From: CATQHP01 sp965205595
GTDB taxonomy: Bacteria > Acidobacteriota > Terriglobia > Bryobacterales > UBA6623
Direction of reading: 5' to 3'
Assembly (NCBI GenBank): GCA_965205595.1
Contig: CBDBHI010000015.1
Coordinates: 106,877 to 170,876, forward strand
Length of the DNA: 64,000 bases
Position 1 is the first letter of the stretch. Every line of letters starts with the position of its first letter. Made by a program: the position numbers and the translations under genes. Under the pieces are notes generated by a model, which was given only the letters and a program-made list of their open reading frames with translations, searched no databases and was not told where the DNA came from. This document shows, one piece after another, positions 26,087 through 35,289 of this stretch.

Positions 26087-27109
26087 ATGACGGTTTCTCT
26101 TGTCATACCCCACTGGAATCGCGCAGATCTGCTGCGGCAGGTGCTGGCCTCCGTGCACGCGTTGTCTCTGCCGGATGGGCTTTCAACCGAGGTCATCGTC
26201 GTGGACAACGGTTCTAAAGATGATTCGCGCGAAGTGGCGGAACGCGCGGGCGCATGTGTAATTGCCGTACCCGCGAACGAAGGCGTAAGCCGCGCGCTCA
26301 ACCGGGGAATCGCGTATTCCTCGGGTGAGTGGATTGTCTTGCTCAACAATGACGTTGAGCTGACCGTAAACTGGTTGCGCGAATTGCATGCTGCCGCGGT
26401 CAGCGCGGATGCTTGGTTCGCAACCGGGAAAGTCCTAGACGCGGCGGCCCCAGACAGAGTCGACGGCGCGGGCGATGCCGTCTGTCGAGGTGGGGCTGCC
26501 TGGCGCATTGGTAACGGGAAGGCAGACGGCCCGGCGTTCGATAGTTCGCGGCAGACGTACTTTCCATCCGCTACGGCGGCGCTGTTTCGCCGGGACTTCT
26601 TCGAGCGTGTTGGACCTCTTGACGAATCTTTCTACGCCTACCTTGAGGATGTAGACCTGGGGATGCGTGCCGCGGTTGCTGAGCTGCCCGGAATCTACGT
26701 GCCCCGGGCTGTCGCATTTCATCGCGGAAGTGCGACAGCCGGCGCCTGGAGTGCGAAAAGCGTAACTTGGATCACGAGGCACCAGATCTTACTGCTGGCC
26801 AAGTACTTTCCGGCGAGGCTATTTGTCCGATTCGGCCTGCCGATCGTGGCCGCGCAATTTCTATGGGCAGCGATGGCGATTTCGCGTGGCCGCTTTGGAG
26901 CGTGGGTGCGTGGAGTCATTGACGGACTGGGAGCCGCCGGAAAGGCCCGCCGATCGGGCAGCTCACTTCGGGTGGCCGGCGACCGGCTCGCCACGGTGCT
27001 AGAAGGAGCCGAGGCTGAAATCGGCGGCATCCAGAGCCGGGTCGGTTGGGACACCTACTGGAAGTGGTACTTCCGACTCGCGCGGCCACCGGTATGGAGG
27101 GCTACGTGA
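26087..27109 (+). CDS. Family 2 glycosyltransferase
   Basis: 340 residues. GT-A fold: MTVSLVIPHWNRADLLRQVLASV, VIVVDNGSKDDS near residue 40, metal-binding NNDVEL near residue 88, and YLEDVDLGMRAA near residue 185. The C-terminal part has a hydrophobic stretch (LFVRFGLPIVAAQFLWAAMAI), suggesting membrane association. First of four glycosyltransferases that overlap or are closely spaced, so this is a surface-polysaccharide operon. Confidence 0.93.
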   Translation: MTVSLVIPHWNRADLLRQVLASVHALSLPDGLSTEVIVVDNGSKDDSREVAERAGACVIAVPANEGVSRALNRGIAYSSGEWIVLLNNDVELTVNWLRELHAAAVSADAWFATGKVLDAAAPDRVDGAGDAVCRGGAAWRIGNGKADGPAFDSSRQTYFPSATAALFRRDFFERVGPLDESFYAYLEDVDLGMRAAVAELPGIYVPRAVAFHRGSATAGAWSAKSVTWITRHQILLLAKYFPARLFVRFGLPIVAAQFLWAAMAISRGRFGAWVRGVIDGLGAAGKARRSGSSLRVAGDRLATVLEGAEAEIGGIQSRVGWDTYWKWYFRLARPPVWRAT

Positions 27110-28071
27110 AGCCGCCTATCGCAGCCGTAATCGTTTCGTATCGATCGTCGGCTGAAATTGGCGATTGCCTGCGCTCGCTTGACGGCAAAGTGGAGCAGAT
27201 GGTCGTAGTCGACAACGCTGCCGAGCCCGCCCTGCGGACCGTCGTCGAGCAGTTAGCGCCCGACGCCGATCTGATTGTCAATGTCGACAATCGAGGATTC
27301 GCCGCCGCTGTGAATCAGGGCGTAGCAGCGACGACGGCTCCTTACGTGCTGTTACTGAACCCAGACTGTGAGCTCAAGACGCCGCTCGAACCGATGGTCG
27401 CGTGCTGTCGTAAGAGTGGCACGGTAGCCGTCGGCGGAATGCTTCAGAATGCGGCCGGCGAACCGCAGAAAGGGTTCTTCGCTCGTTCGCTTCCGACTCC
27501 CTGGGCGTTGGCGTTTGAGGTGCTGGGAGTCAATCGCTTGTGGCCGCGAAACGTCATCAATCGTCGCTATAGACTCTTAGACATCGACTTCGCCAGCGAG
27601 CAGGTAGTTGGCCAGCCGGCGGGCGCGTTTCTACTCGTGCGCCGCGAAGCTTTCGATGCGATCGGCGGAATGGACGAGAGCTTCCACCCGGTGTGGTTCG
27701 AAGACGTGGATCTCTGCCTACGCTTAAGCCGAGCGGGAGGCGTGATTCGCTATACGCCATATGCGGTCGCTACACACGAGGGAGCGCACTCGGTCGAAGC
27801 GCTCGCGGTGCATGACAGGCTTCGGGCTTGGTATGGTAGTTTGTTACGGTTCTCCGGGAAACACTATCCGGCGGGAACGCACCGCCGGCTCCGTTTGGTG
27901 GTGCTGGTGGGGCTTGCCCTTCGCCGTTTTTTTTGCATGTTCAGTAGCAGCCCCTTCGCCCAATCTGCTGCCTATGGCGAGACGTTCCGGCTTGTATGGA
28001 ACGGCTTTCCGAACGATTTTTCGGGTTCCGATGCGATCATTTCGGAGAATTCAGCGGCTGAACTGAGTTGA
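27094..28071 (+). CDS. Family 2 glycosyltransferase
   Basis: About 325 residues from ATG 27094, which overlaps the previous gene by 16 nt; the longer frame from 27046 adds no conserved sequence. GT2 motifs: IAAVIVSYRSSAEIGDCLRSL, VVVDNAAEPALR, LLNPDCELKTPLE (DxD-type), and VWFEDVDLCLRLSRAGG near residue 210. Similar to rhamnosyltransferase-type GT2 proteins of O-antigen and exopolysaccharide pathways. Acceptor and donor sugars cannot be told from sequence. Confidence 0.92.
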   Translation: MEGYVKPPIAAVIVSYRSSAEIGDCLRSLDGKVEQMVVVDNAAEPALRTVVEQLAPDADLIVNVDNRGFAAAVNQGVAATTAPYVLLLNPDCELKTPLEPMVACCRKSGTVAVGGMLQNAAGEPQKGFFARSLPTPWALAFEVLGVNRLWPRNVINRRYRLLDIDFASEQVVGQPAGAFLLVRREAFDAIGGMDESFHPVWFEDVDLCLRLSRAGGVIRYTPYAVATHEGAHSVEALAVHDRLRAWYGSLLRFSGKHYPAGTHRRLRLVVLVGLALRRFFCMFSSSPFAQSAAYGETFRLVWNGFPNDFSGSDAIISENSAAELS

Positions 28072-28083
28072 ACTGAGCGACAC

Positions 28084-29139
28084 ATGATAGGAAGACCTCT
28101 GGTTTCCGTCACTTTGGTGACTTACAACAGTGGGCGTTTTATTCGGCGATGCCTGGAATCGGCTCTCGACCAACGCTATCCCGCGCTTGAAGTCATCATC
28201 ATTGACAACGCTTCGACCGACGGCACGACTGACATCCTCGAACATTTCGAAGATCGCTGTACCGTCGTCTACAACGAAGAAAACATTGGGTTTGCCGCAG
28301 CGCAAAATCAAGCGATCGCCTTGTCGAGCGGCGCTTGGGCGCTGACACTCAATCCGGATGTAATGCTTTTGCCGGACTTTGTCGAAAGTCTGATGCAAAC
28401 CGCCGAGATTGACCCCGCGGCCGGCACTGTTTGTGGCAAGCTGCTGCTGGTCGATGCGAGTTTCGAAATTCCCGACAAGCAGCAAGTAGATTCGACTGGC
28501 ATTTACTTCAATCCGATGCTGCGGCACATGGATCGCGGCTGCCTCGAAACCTACAACGGGCACTACCGCGAGCACGAGTACGTCTTTGGCGCCACCGCGG
28601 CGGCGGCGTGCTATCGCCGCGAGATGATCGATGACATCTCGGTCGACGGCGAGTTCTTCGATTCCGACTTCTTTGCCTACCGAGAGGATGCGGACGTCGC
28701 ATGGCGCGCACAGCTTCTCGGGTGGACCTGTATTTACGACCCCAACGCGGCCGCGTATCACGTACGCAAGCTGCGCCCCGGCATGCGGCGACAGCTGCCG
28801 TCGGAAATCAACATGCATTCGGTAAAGAATCGATTCTTGATGCGAATTAAGAACATCACGCCGAATCTGTATCTCCGCAATTTCGTTCCGATTACGTTTC
28901 GCGATCTGGGTGTCATCGCCTACTGCGTTGCCATTGAGCATTCGTCATTGCGAGCGTTCTATTACCTTTGGCGCGACATCGATAGCGTCTTGCACAAGCG
29001 ACAGTTAATCCAGGCTCGGCGGCGAGTCGACGACGCATACATGGCGAGCTGGTTCCGCTTCACACCGGTGAGCCGGCCACTAGAGACTTCTGTGAAGCGC
29101 CAGACAGACACGCAACAAGTTTTGTCCGATCGCCCTTGA
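28084..29139 (+). CDS. Family 2 glycosyltransferase
   Basis: 351 residues. VSVTLVTYNSGRFIRRCLESAL, VIIIDNASTDGTTDIL, LTLNPDVMLLPDF (DxD-type) and FFAYREDADVAWRAQLLGW identify a GT-A fold GT2 enzyme. It lies 12 nt after the preceding GT2 gene and 13 nt before the next glycosyltransferase. The C-terminus (residues 250-351) is basic and may be membrane-associated. Confidence 0.92.
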   Translation: MIGRPLVSVTLVTYNSGRFIRRCLESALDQRYPALEVIIIDNASTDGTTDILEHFEDRCTVVYNEENIGFAAAQNQAIALSSGAWALTLNPDVMLLPDFVESLMQTAEIDPAAGTVCGKLLLVDASFEIPDKQQVDSTGIYFNPMLRHMDRGCLETYNGHYREHEYVFGATAAAACYRREMIDDISVDGEFFDSDFFAYREDADVAWRAQLLGWTCIYDPNAAAYHVRKLRPGMRRQLPSEINMHSVKNRFLMRIKNITPNLYLRNFVPITFRDLGVIAYCVAIEHSSLRAFYYLWRDIDSVLHKRQLIQARRRVDDAYMASWFRFTPVSRPLETSVKRQTDTQQVLSDRP

Positions 29140-29152
29140 GCGACGCCCCGAA

Positions 29153-30259
29153 ATGAAAATCGCCCTTCTGGGCACGCGCGGTATTCCAGCGAACTACGGT
29201 GGTTTCGAGACCTTCGCCGAAGAGTTGTCGGTTCGTCTAGCGGCTCGGGGGCACGACGTCACGGTTTACTGCCGAGCGAACATCTCCGAGACCGATGCCG
29301 CGCTCTATCGCGGGGTGCACCGCGTCGTCCTACCAACGGTCTCGCATAAGTACGCGGATACGCCGGCCCACACCTTCGTCTCAACTCTGCATTTACTACT
29401 TCAAGATTGCGACGTTGCTTTGTATTGCAATGGAGCAAACGCCGTCTTTACGTATTGGCCGAGACTGCTAGGAATACCCACAGCTCTGAACGTCGACGGC
29501 TTGGAGCGAAAGCGCAAGAAATGGAACACCATGGCGCGGGCCTGGTATCTGCTTTCGGAACGGCTGTCGACTCTTTGCCCGAATGTGGTCATCAGCGACG
29601 CGCAGGTCATCGAGCGCTATTACCGTGAACGTTATGGCATCGACACTCGATTTATTGCCTACGGAGCCGAGACGTCGCGTGTCGAGTCGACCACAATTTT
29701 AGACGAACTTGGCTTGGAGCCTGGCCGCTATTTCCTGTACGTCAGTCGAATGGAGCCCGAGAACAACGCCGACCTCGTGGTGAAAGCGTTTGAGCAGACA
29801 GATTGCAAAGAAAAGCTTGTGATGGTCGGCGACGCGCCTTACGCGGAAGACTACATCCGCCAGGTTCAGGACACCTCCGATGAGCGGATCATGTTCCCGG
29901 GTGCGATCTATGGGGCCGGTTACGCCGAACTGCAGTCCTACTGCATGGCGTATATCCACGCAACCGAGGTTGGTGGCACGCACCCTGCGCTGATCGAGGC
30001 GATGGGTCGTGGCTGCGTGGTCCTCTACCTTGAAACTCCTGAGAACAGTGAGGTGGCCGGGCGCTCGGGCATCGCCTACTCAAAGAACGTTCAAGAACTG
30101 GCCGAGGGCATTTCATCCGTGGCGTCGGCTTCTCCAGACGAAGTAAACGGTCTCAGACAGGCCGCGATGGCTGACGCTCGGGCTCGCTATGACTGGGAGC
30201 GCGTAGTCGACCGATACGAGCAGTTATTCATCGAGATGCGTTCGACAAGTGCCACCTAG
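29153..30259 (+). CDS. DUF1972/GT4-type glycosyltransferase
   Basis: 368 residues. The N-terminus MKIALLGTRGIPANYGGFETFAEELSVRL is the signature of the DUF1972 family (beta-1,4-rhamnosyltransferase-like, as WchF/Cps2T). GT-B fold: donor-site region near residues 185-300 (RYFLYVSRMEPENNADLVVKAF, GGTHPALIEAMGRGCVVLY). Last gene of the four-gene sugar-transfer cluster. In known capsule pathways this enzyme adds the second sugar of the repeat unit. Polymerase, flippase and priming transferase are not in the window. Confidence 0.92.
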   Translation: MKIALLGTRGIPANYGGFETFAEELSVRLAARGHDVTVYCRANISETDAALYRGVHRVVLPTVSHKYADTPAHTFVSTLHLLLQDCDVALYCNGANAVFTYWPRLLGIPTALNVDGLERKRKKWNTMARAWYLLSERLSTLCPNVVISDAQVIERYYRERYGIDTRFIAYGAETSRVESTTILDELGLEPGRYFLYVSRMEPENNADLVVKAFEQTDCKEKLVMVGDAPYAEDYIRQVQDTSDERIMFPGAIYGAGYAELQSYCMAYIHATEVGGTHPALIEAMGRGCVVLYLETPENSEVAGRSGIAYSKNVQELAEGISSVASASPDEVNGLRQAAMADARARYDWERVVDRYEQLFIEMRSTSAT

Positions 30260-30352
30260 ACCGCTAGCGATTTCTGGAACAGCGTCGCGTCGCTACAGTT
30301 CGCGACCACCGAGTCAGCTCAACAGTGCCTTCCATCTAGGGCACGCAAGAAC

Positions 30353-30397
30353 GCCCGCTTAGCCCATGTTTCTCGCCACGTAGCGGGAAAAGCGGGC
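30353..30397. repeat. Intergenic inverted repeat
   Basis: GCCCGCTT at 30353-30360 pairs with AAGCGGGC at 30390-30397, with AGCCC and GGGCTA nested around the arms. It lies between the glycosyltransferase cluster and the transporter gene. No T-run follows, so it is not a standard terminator. It may be a dispersed repeat, but only one copy is visible here. Confidence 0.35.
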
Positions 30398-30429
30398 TAG
30401 AAAACCACCCGTCGGTATACTCAGATTGA

Positions 30430-31500
30430 ATGGTGGCGCTGCCTAGCGGAGACAGGAAGTTGCAGCAAACGATCCTGTCGTGGGTCTTGGTTGCGGTACT
30501 GATCTACTTCCTGCTCCAGGTCGTTCAGCCGTTTCTAACCGCGCTCACCTGGGCTTCGGTTTTGACGATTTTTCTGTTCCCCGCGCACTCCAGACTCGCG
30601 CGGCGTGTCAAGCGGCCGAACATCGCCGCGTTTCTAAGCGTCTTAGCGGTGACTGTACTTCTCGTTGGCCCCGCGACGTGGCTGATTCCGGCATTCGTTA
30701 GTGAGGCGGTCGCAGCGGTGCGCTCGGTGGATTGGTTGCCGCGACTACCCGAACTCGCGAGTGAGTTCCTGCAAGGTCTCTCAATTCCGCTCACCAACAT
30801 TGAATCAACGATGAGCGAAGCCGTGCGGACCGCTAGCGGATTCCTGGCAGAACAATCGGCGCAGTTCGCTGGTGGTGTTGCCTCGTCGGCGTTCGACCTG
30901 ATCGTAATGCTATTTGCGATGTTTTATCTGTTTCGCGACGGTCCGAGCATTGTGGGCCTAATTCGCGACGTCTCTCCACTTGGCGGCGACCACCGCGATC
31001 TCATGTTCAAGCAGGTCGGCGAGCTGGTTGCCGTTACTGTTTCGAGCGGACTAGTCGTGGCGTTCTGCCAAGCTTTGGCCAGCGGAATCATCTTCTGGGC
31101 CCTCGGTGTTTCGACGCCATTGTTCTGGGCAGTCGTTTGTGGATTTCTAGCGTTCCTGCCGATCATCGGTCCGTATCTGGTATGGGCGCCCATAGCCATC
31201 GCCCTGATCGCCTCGGGCGAAGCGGGTCGCGGCATCACGCTGTTATTACTCGGAACGTTCGTCATCAGCGGCATCGATAACGTTCTTCGACCGATCATGA
31301 TCGCCGGCCGATCGCAACTTAACGGCCTGCTCGTCTTGGTGAGCTTGCTAGGTGGCGTCAAGACGTTTGGACTGGTCGGGCTGGTTGTGGGGCCGCTGGT
31401 CGTTGCCACCGCGGTCGGTTTGTTGCAGGGATACCGCGAAAGCCTGCGCGCCCGGTCGCGTATCAGCGAACTTAACCCAGCAGCGTCGGAAGCCGCGTAG
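30430..31500 (+). CDS. AI-2E family transporter (PerM-like membrane protein)
   Basis: 356 residues, about eight membrane helices. Family features: ILSWVLVAVLIYFLLQVVQPF at the start, FYLFRDGPSIVGLIRDVSPL near residue 165, and the conserved ALVSGIIFWALGVSTPLFWAVVCGFLAFLPIIGPYLVWAP-like region near residues 220-265, followed by the DNVLRPIMIAGRSQLNGLLVL motif. Family members export autoinducer-2 or act as Na+/H+ antiporters; which applies here cannot be judged. The DinG-like gene starts 15 nt downstream. Confidence 0.92.
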   Translation: MVALPSGDRKLQQTILSWVLVAVLIYFLLQVVQPFLTALTWASVLTIFLFPAHSRLARRVKRPNIAAFLSVLAVTVLLVGPATWLIPAFVSEAVAAVRSVDWLPRLPELASEFLQGLSIPLTNIESTMSEAVRTASGFLAEQSAQFAGGVASSAFDLIVMLFAMFYLFRDGPSIVGLIRDVSPLGGDHRDLMFKQVGELVAVTVSSGLVVAFCQALASGIIFWALGVSTPLFWAVVCGFLAFLPIIGPYLVWAPIAIALIASGEAGRGITLLLLGTFVISGIDNVLRPIMIAGRSQLNGLLVLVSLLGGVKTFGLVGLVVGPLVVATAVGLLQGYRESLRARSRISELNPAASEAA

Positions 31501-31515
31501 CAGGAAAATTCTTCC

Positions 31516-33444
31516 TTGGTGTCCCCCGCTTCAACCTTGAGCGTCCGCGAGTTCTTTCGCCGAGGCGGCGTGCTGTCGAAGCACCTCGGCCAGTGGGAAT
31601 TCCGTCCGGGCCAGCTCGAAATGGCGCTTGAGGTCGAGGCCGCGATCGACGAAAAGCGACACCTGATTGTCGAGGCCGGCACCGGTACCGGGAAAACGCT
31701 GGCGTACTTGGTCCCGCTCATAGCAGGTGGGCGGCGGGTGGTCGTTTCAACGGGGACAAAGAACCTACAAGAACAGCTTTTCCAAAAAGACGTCCCATTC
31801 CTCGAACAAGCTCTGGGGCGAAAACTTCGTGTTGCTTACATGAAGGGGCGAGCAAATTTCCTTTGCCGCCAGAAGCTGATCGATGCCGAGAATCGGCCAA
31901 TTCTGGAGGGTCTCGAAGAGATTACCGATTTCTCGATCATCCGCGAGTGGGAACCGCAAACCGACACCGGCGACCGCGCTGAGCTACGGACTCTGCCCGC
32001 CAAGAGCAGCGTGTGGCCAAAACTCGATTCCCGGCGCGAACTTTGTACTGGCCAGAAGTGTGATCAGTTCGACCGCTGCTTCATCACGAAGATGCATCAG
32101 CGGGCGCGTGAAGCAGACGTTATCATCGTCAATCACCACCTGTTTTTCGCCGATCTCGCATTGAAGCAAGACGACTTTGGCTCCGTCATTCCCGAGTATC
32201 AGGTCGTCGTCTTCGACGAGGCTCACGAAGTCGAGGACGTCGCGGGCCAGCACTTTGGCATTCAGCTCAGTAGCTATCGCTTCGACGAGGTTGCACGCGA
32301 CATTCAGGCCATCGCTATCCGCGGCGACTTTGGTTCCGGCGAGCTGGACCGCGTAGTGAACGCGCTGCGAATTCGAGCCGGAGCTTTTTTCGGCCTGTTC
32401 GATGCTGTTCAGGGCCGCCAGGGTTTTCGAAACCGCCGGCAGTTCGGGGAAAAATATGAGGAGGAATATTCGGCCCTATTGGCAGCGGTGCAAGCTGTTG
32501 GAAGCCAGTTAAAACTGGTGCGCGACCGTACCGACGAGGTTTTGCCTCTCGAGAGCCGCACTTCTGATCTCGAGGGCGCGCTGCGAATGATCCTCGAAGG
32601 CGACGACGCGACGTTTGTCTATTGGATCGAGAAACGCGGGCGAGGCGTATTCTTGCAAGCGACGCCTATAGACGTTTCCCAGATTCTTGCCGAGCGCTTG
32701 TTCGGCAATATCGATAGCGTGGTTATGACATCCGCAACGCTGGCGGTGAATAGCGGCTTCGACTTCACAAGGGCTCGGCTGGGCGTGGAGTCGCCCCGCG
32801 AGCTAATGGTGCCTGGCCATTTCGACTACCGCAATCAGGTCCTTTTTTATGTGCCCGAGCATCTGCCTGATCCGCGTGACCCGCAATTTAGCTCGCGTGC
32901 CGCCGATGAAGTCGAGCGCCTACTCGGATACAGCCGCGGGCGCGCCTTCGTTCTGTTTACCAGCTACCAGCAGATGCGGAGCTTTTACGAGCGACTATCG
33001 TTTGCGCTTGAGTTCCCCTGCCTGATGCAGGGCCAGGCCCCCAACTCAGCACTGCTTGACGAGTTTCGCAAGACCCCGAATTGCGTCTTGTTCGCGACGG
33101 CGAGTTTCTGGCAGGGAGTCGATGTGCCGGGCGAAGCCCTGAGCGCCGTGATCATCGACAAGTTACCCTTCGCGGTTCCCTCGGACCCAGTAGTCGATGC
33201 CCGCATCCGCAAGATTCGCCAGGACGGTGGCAACCCTTTCGAGGACTATCAAATCCCGGCCGCCGTGCTGGCGCTCAAGCAGGGCTTCGGGCGCCTGATC
33301 CGCAGCTCGGCGGATCGTGGAATTCTCTCGCTTCTCGATAGCCGTATCCTGAAACAGGCCTACGGAAAAACATTTCTCAACAGCCTACCCGACTACACTT
33401 TCACGACTCAAGCGAAGGACGTTGAGGACTTTTTTGAGGCCTAA
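31516..33444 (+). CDS. DinG/XPD-type ATP-dependent DNA helicase
   Basis: 642 residues, superfamily 2. Walker A in EAGTGTGKTLAYLVPLI near residue 53, the 4Fe-4S cluster cysteines in NFLCRQKL and CTGQKCDQFDRC (residues about 116-195), DEAH box in VVVFDEAHEVEDV near residue 232, VVMTSATLAV near residue 402, and motif VI QGFGRLIRSSADRGIL near residue 590. It unwinds DNA 5' to 3' and helps resolve R-loops and stalled forks. The start GTG at 31516 comes shortly after the transporter stop. Complete. Confidence 0.94.
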   Translation: MVSPASTLSVREFFRRGGVLSKHLGQWEFRPGQLEMALEVEAAIDEKRHLIVEAGTGTGKTLAYLVPLIAGGRRVVVSTGTKNLQEQLFQKDVPFLEQALGRKLRVAYMKGRANFLCRQKLIDAENRPILEGLEEITDFSIIREWEPQTDTGDRAELRTLPAKSSVWPKLDSRRELCTGQKCDQFDRCFITKMHQRAREADVIIVNHHLFFADLALKQDDFGSVIPEYQVVVFDEAHEVEDVAGQHFGIQLSSYRFDEVARDIQAIAIRGDFGSGELDRVVNALRIRAGAFFGLFDAVQGRQGFRNRRQFGEKYEEEYSALLAAVQAVGSQLKLVRDRTDEVLPLESRTSDLEGALRMILEGDDATFVYWIEKRGRGVFLQATPIDVSQILAERLFGNIDSVVMTSATLAVNSGFDFTRARLGVESPRELMVPGHFDYRNQVLFYVPEHLPDPRDPQFSSRAADEVERLLGYSRGRAFVLFTSYQQMRSFYERLSFALEFPCLMQGQAPNSALLDEFRKTPNCVLFATASFWQGVDVPGEALSAVIIDKLPFAVPSDPVVDARIRKIRQDGGNPFEDYQIPAAVLALKQGFGRLIRSSADRGILSLLDSRILKQAYGKTFLNSLPDYTFTTQAKDVEDFFEA

Positions 33445-33453
33445 CCCGCCACG

Positions 33454-34095
33454 ATGCAGATCACCGAAATTTTTAAGTCGATTCAGGGCGAGTCATCCTA
33501 CACCGGGCTGCCGTGTGTGTTCGTTCGCTTAACCGGCTGCAATCTTCGCTGCGTTTGGTGCGATAGCGAGTACACGTTTACGGGTGGCACTAGAATGAGC
33601 CTCGACGAAGTGATGGCGCGTGTCGAGGAACTCGGCGGCGAGCTTGTTGAAGTCACCGGTGGCGAGCCGCTGCTACAGCGCGAAGTCCACCCGCTGATGA
33701 GGAGGTTGCTCGATAGTGGGCGCAAAGTCATGCTGGAAACGAGCGGTGAGCGACCGCTCGTGGAAGTGCCGCCCGAGGTGATAAAGATCGTCGATGTGAA
33801 GTGCCCGGACTCCGCTGAACCGGACTGCTTTGACATCGCGAACCTTGGCTGGATGACTGCGCACGATGAGGCGAAATTTGTTATCGCCTCAGAACGAGAC
33901 TACGAGTTTGCCCGTGATTTCACACGCACGCACGAGCTGCACAACAAATTGGGAGCCGTTACTTTTTCGCCGGTCCATGGCCAAGTAGATCTCGAAGCAT
34001 TCGCTTCATGGATGGTCAGAGACCGCCTCGACGGCATCCGTTTCGGCTACCAACTTCACAAAATGATATGGGGCGCGGACGCTAGAGGAGTCTGA
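33454..34095 (+). CDS. queE: 7-carboxy-7-deazaguanine synthase
   Basis: 213 residues. Radical SAM motif CNLRCVWC (CxxxCxxC) near residue 28, preceded by EIFKSIQGESSYTGLPCVFVRLTG, which is the QueE substrate-binding signature; ELVEVTGGEPLLQ near residue 67 and a C-terminal GFQLHKMIW-like end. It makes CDG for queuosine and other 7-deazaguanine modifications. It lies 9 nt after the helicase gene. No queC, queD or queF is adjacent. Confidence 0.93.
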   Translation: MQITEIFKSIQGESSYTGLPCVFVRLTGCNLRCVWCDSEYTFTGGTRMSLDEVMARVEELGGELVEVTGGEPLLQREVHPLMRRLLDSGRKVMLETSGERPLVEVPPEVIKIVDVKCPDSAEPDCFDIANLGWMTAHDEAKFVIASERDYEFARDFTRTHELHNKLGAVTFSPVHGQVDLEAFASWMVRDRLDGIRFGYQLHKMIWGADARGV

Positions 34096-34104
34096 GAACG
34101 GCCC

Positions 34105-35211
34105 TTACGCCAGAAGCTCCGCCAGCACGTCATTAGCGAACAAGAAGCCTTCGTCCGAGAGACGTATCGTCGTGCCCTCAACGATCAGGTGGCCCGATCC
34201 GAGGCAGTTGCTGGATTTTGGGCAAAGCCGCTCTATTTCGGCGGGACTGAGCTCGACACCGGCGGAGGTCCGCAAGCCAGTGAGGATTCGATCTTCCAGC
34301 AGCCGACGGCTGTCGAGGTGCTCGACTGGGTTTCGAAGCGAGCGGCCTTCGCGGACCCGTGCGACGTACTCGCCGGCGGTTTCAACATTGGCCCAGCGAC
34401 GTCCGCCGTCAAAGGAATGCGCGTCGCTGCCGCAACCGAAGTACGGCGCCATCTGCCAGTACTTCAAGTTGTGCTGTGATCGCCGGCCTTCGCGCGCAAA
34501 GTTCGAGACTTCGTAGCGCTCAAATCCGATTGCCCGCAGGCGCTCAACAGCCTGAATGTAGAAGTCGGCGATCTGATCGTCGCTGGGAACGTCGGCGGCA
34601 CCATAGCGGCTTCCGCCTGCCTGCAGTTCCTCGCCTAGCGTGCTCTCATCGTCAACTTCAAGCATGTAGATCGACACGTGCTCGAGTTCGAGCCTCTCGA
34701 CCCAGCCCAATGACTCTTGCCATGACTCCTTCGTTTGGTGAGCAAGTCCCGCGATCAGATCGACGGAAATACTGCCGATACCGTGCCGCCGCAAGCGCGC
34801 AACTTCTTCGCGAACGGTCTCGGGAGTATGTTTCCGGCCGGCTGCTCTAGCAACCCTGGGGACAAACGACTGGACACCCAAGCTAACTCGATTGATACCC
34901 GCGCTCGCCCACGCCTGAACCCGCTCCTCGTCGGCGTCGCCTGGGGCAACTTCGATAGTTGCCTCAATCCATTTTCGAGATGGCAACCTGGCTGTTAGTG
35001 CACCAAACTGCTCGGGCGTGAGCATGCTCGGCGTGCCGCCCCCCAGGTACACGGTGTCTGCTTCACACGATGCGGCGAGGGCGTCAAGTTCGCCCGCAAC
35101 ACCGGCGATGTAGCTCTCCATCCACTCGCGCGGAAAGACGCCGGACGCGAAATTACAGTAAGTACACTTCTGCGCGCAGAACGGTACCGAGATGTAGATT
35201 CCGGCTGCCAC
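34105..35211 (-). CDS. hemW: HemW-like haem chaperone (coproporphyrinogen oxidase-like radical SAM)
   Basis: 368 residues. Radical SAM motif CAQKCTYCNF near residue 12, YLGGGTPSMLTPEQF near residue 55, RVSLGVQSF near residue 110, ISVDLIAGLAHQTKESW near residue 152, and the HNLKYWQMAPYFGCGSDAHSF segment near residue 245. It lacks the N-terminal extension of true HemN, so haem insertion or trafficking is the better reading. Convergent with queE; stop codons 9 nt apart. Confidence 0.92.
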   Translation of the reverse strand: MAAGIYISVPFCAQKCTYCNFASGVFPREWMESYIAGVAGELDALAASCEADTVYLGGGTPSMLTPEQFGALTARLPSRKWIEATIEVAPGDADEERVQAWASAGINRVSLGVQSFVPRVARAAGRKHTPETVREEVARLRRHGIGSISVDLIAGLAHQTKESWQESLGWVERLELEHVSIYMLEVDDESTLGEELQAGGSRYGAADVPSDDQIADFYIQAVERLRAIGFERYEVSNFAREGRRSQHNLKYWQMAPYFGCGSDAHSFDGGRRWANVETAGEYVARVREGRSLRNPVEHLDSRRLLEDRILTGLRTSAGVELSPAEIERLCPKSSNCLGSGHLIVEGTTIRLSDEGFLFANDVLAELLA

Positions 35212-35289
35212 CAGTCTCTACGATAGCCGCGACGGCAAGCCGACATAGCGATCTGCACGCCGTGCATTGCTCCCATCTCCCGGGCTAGA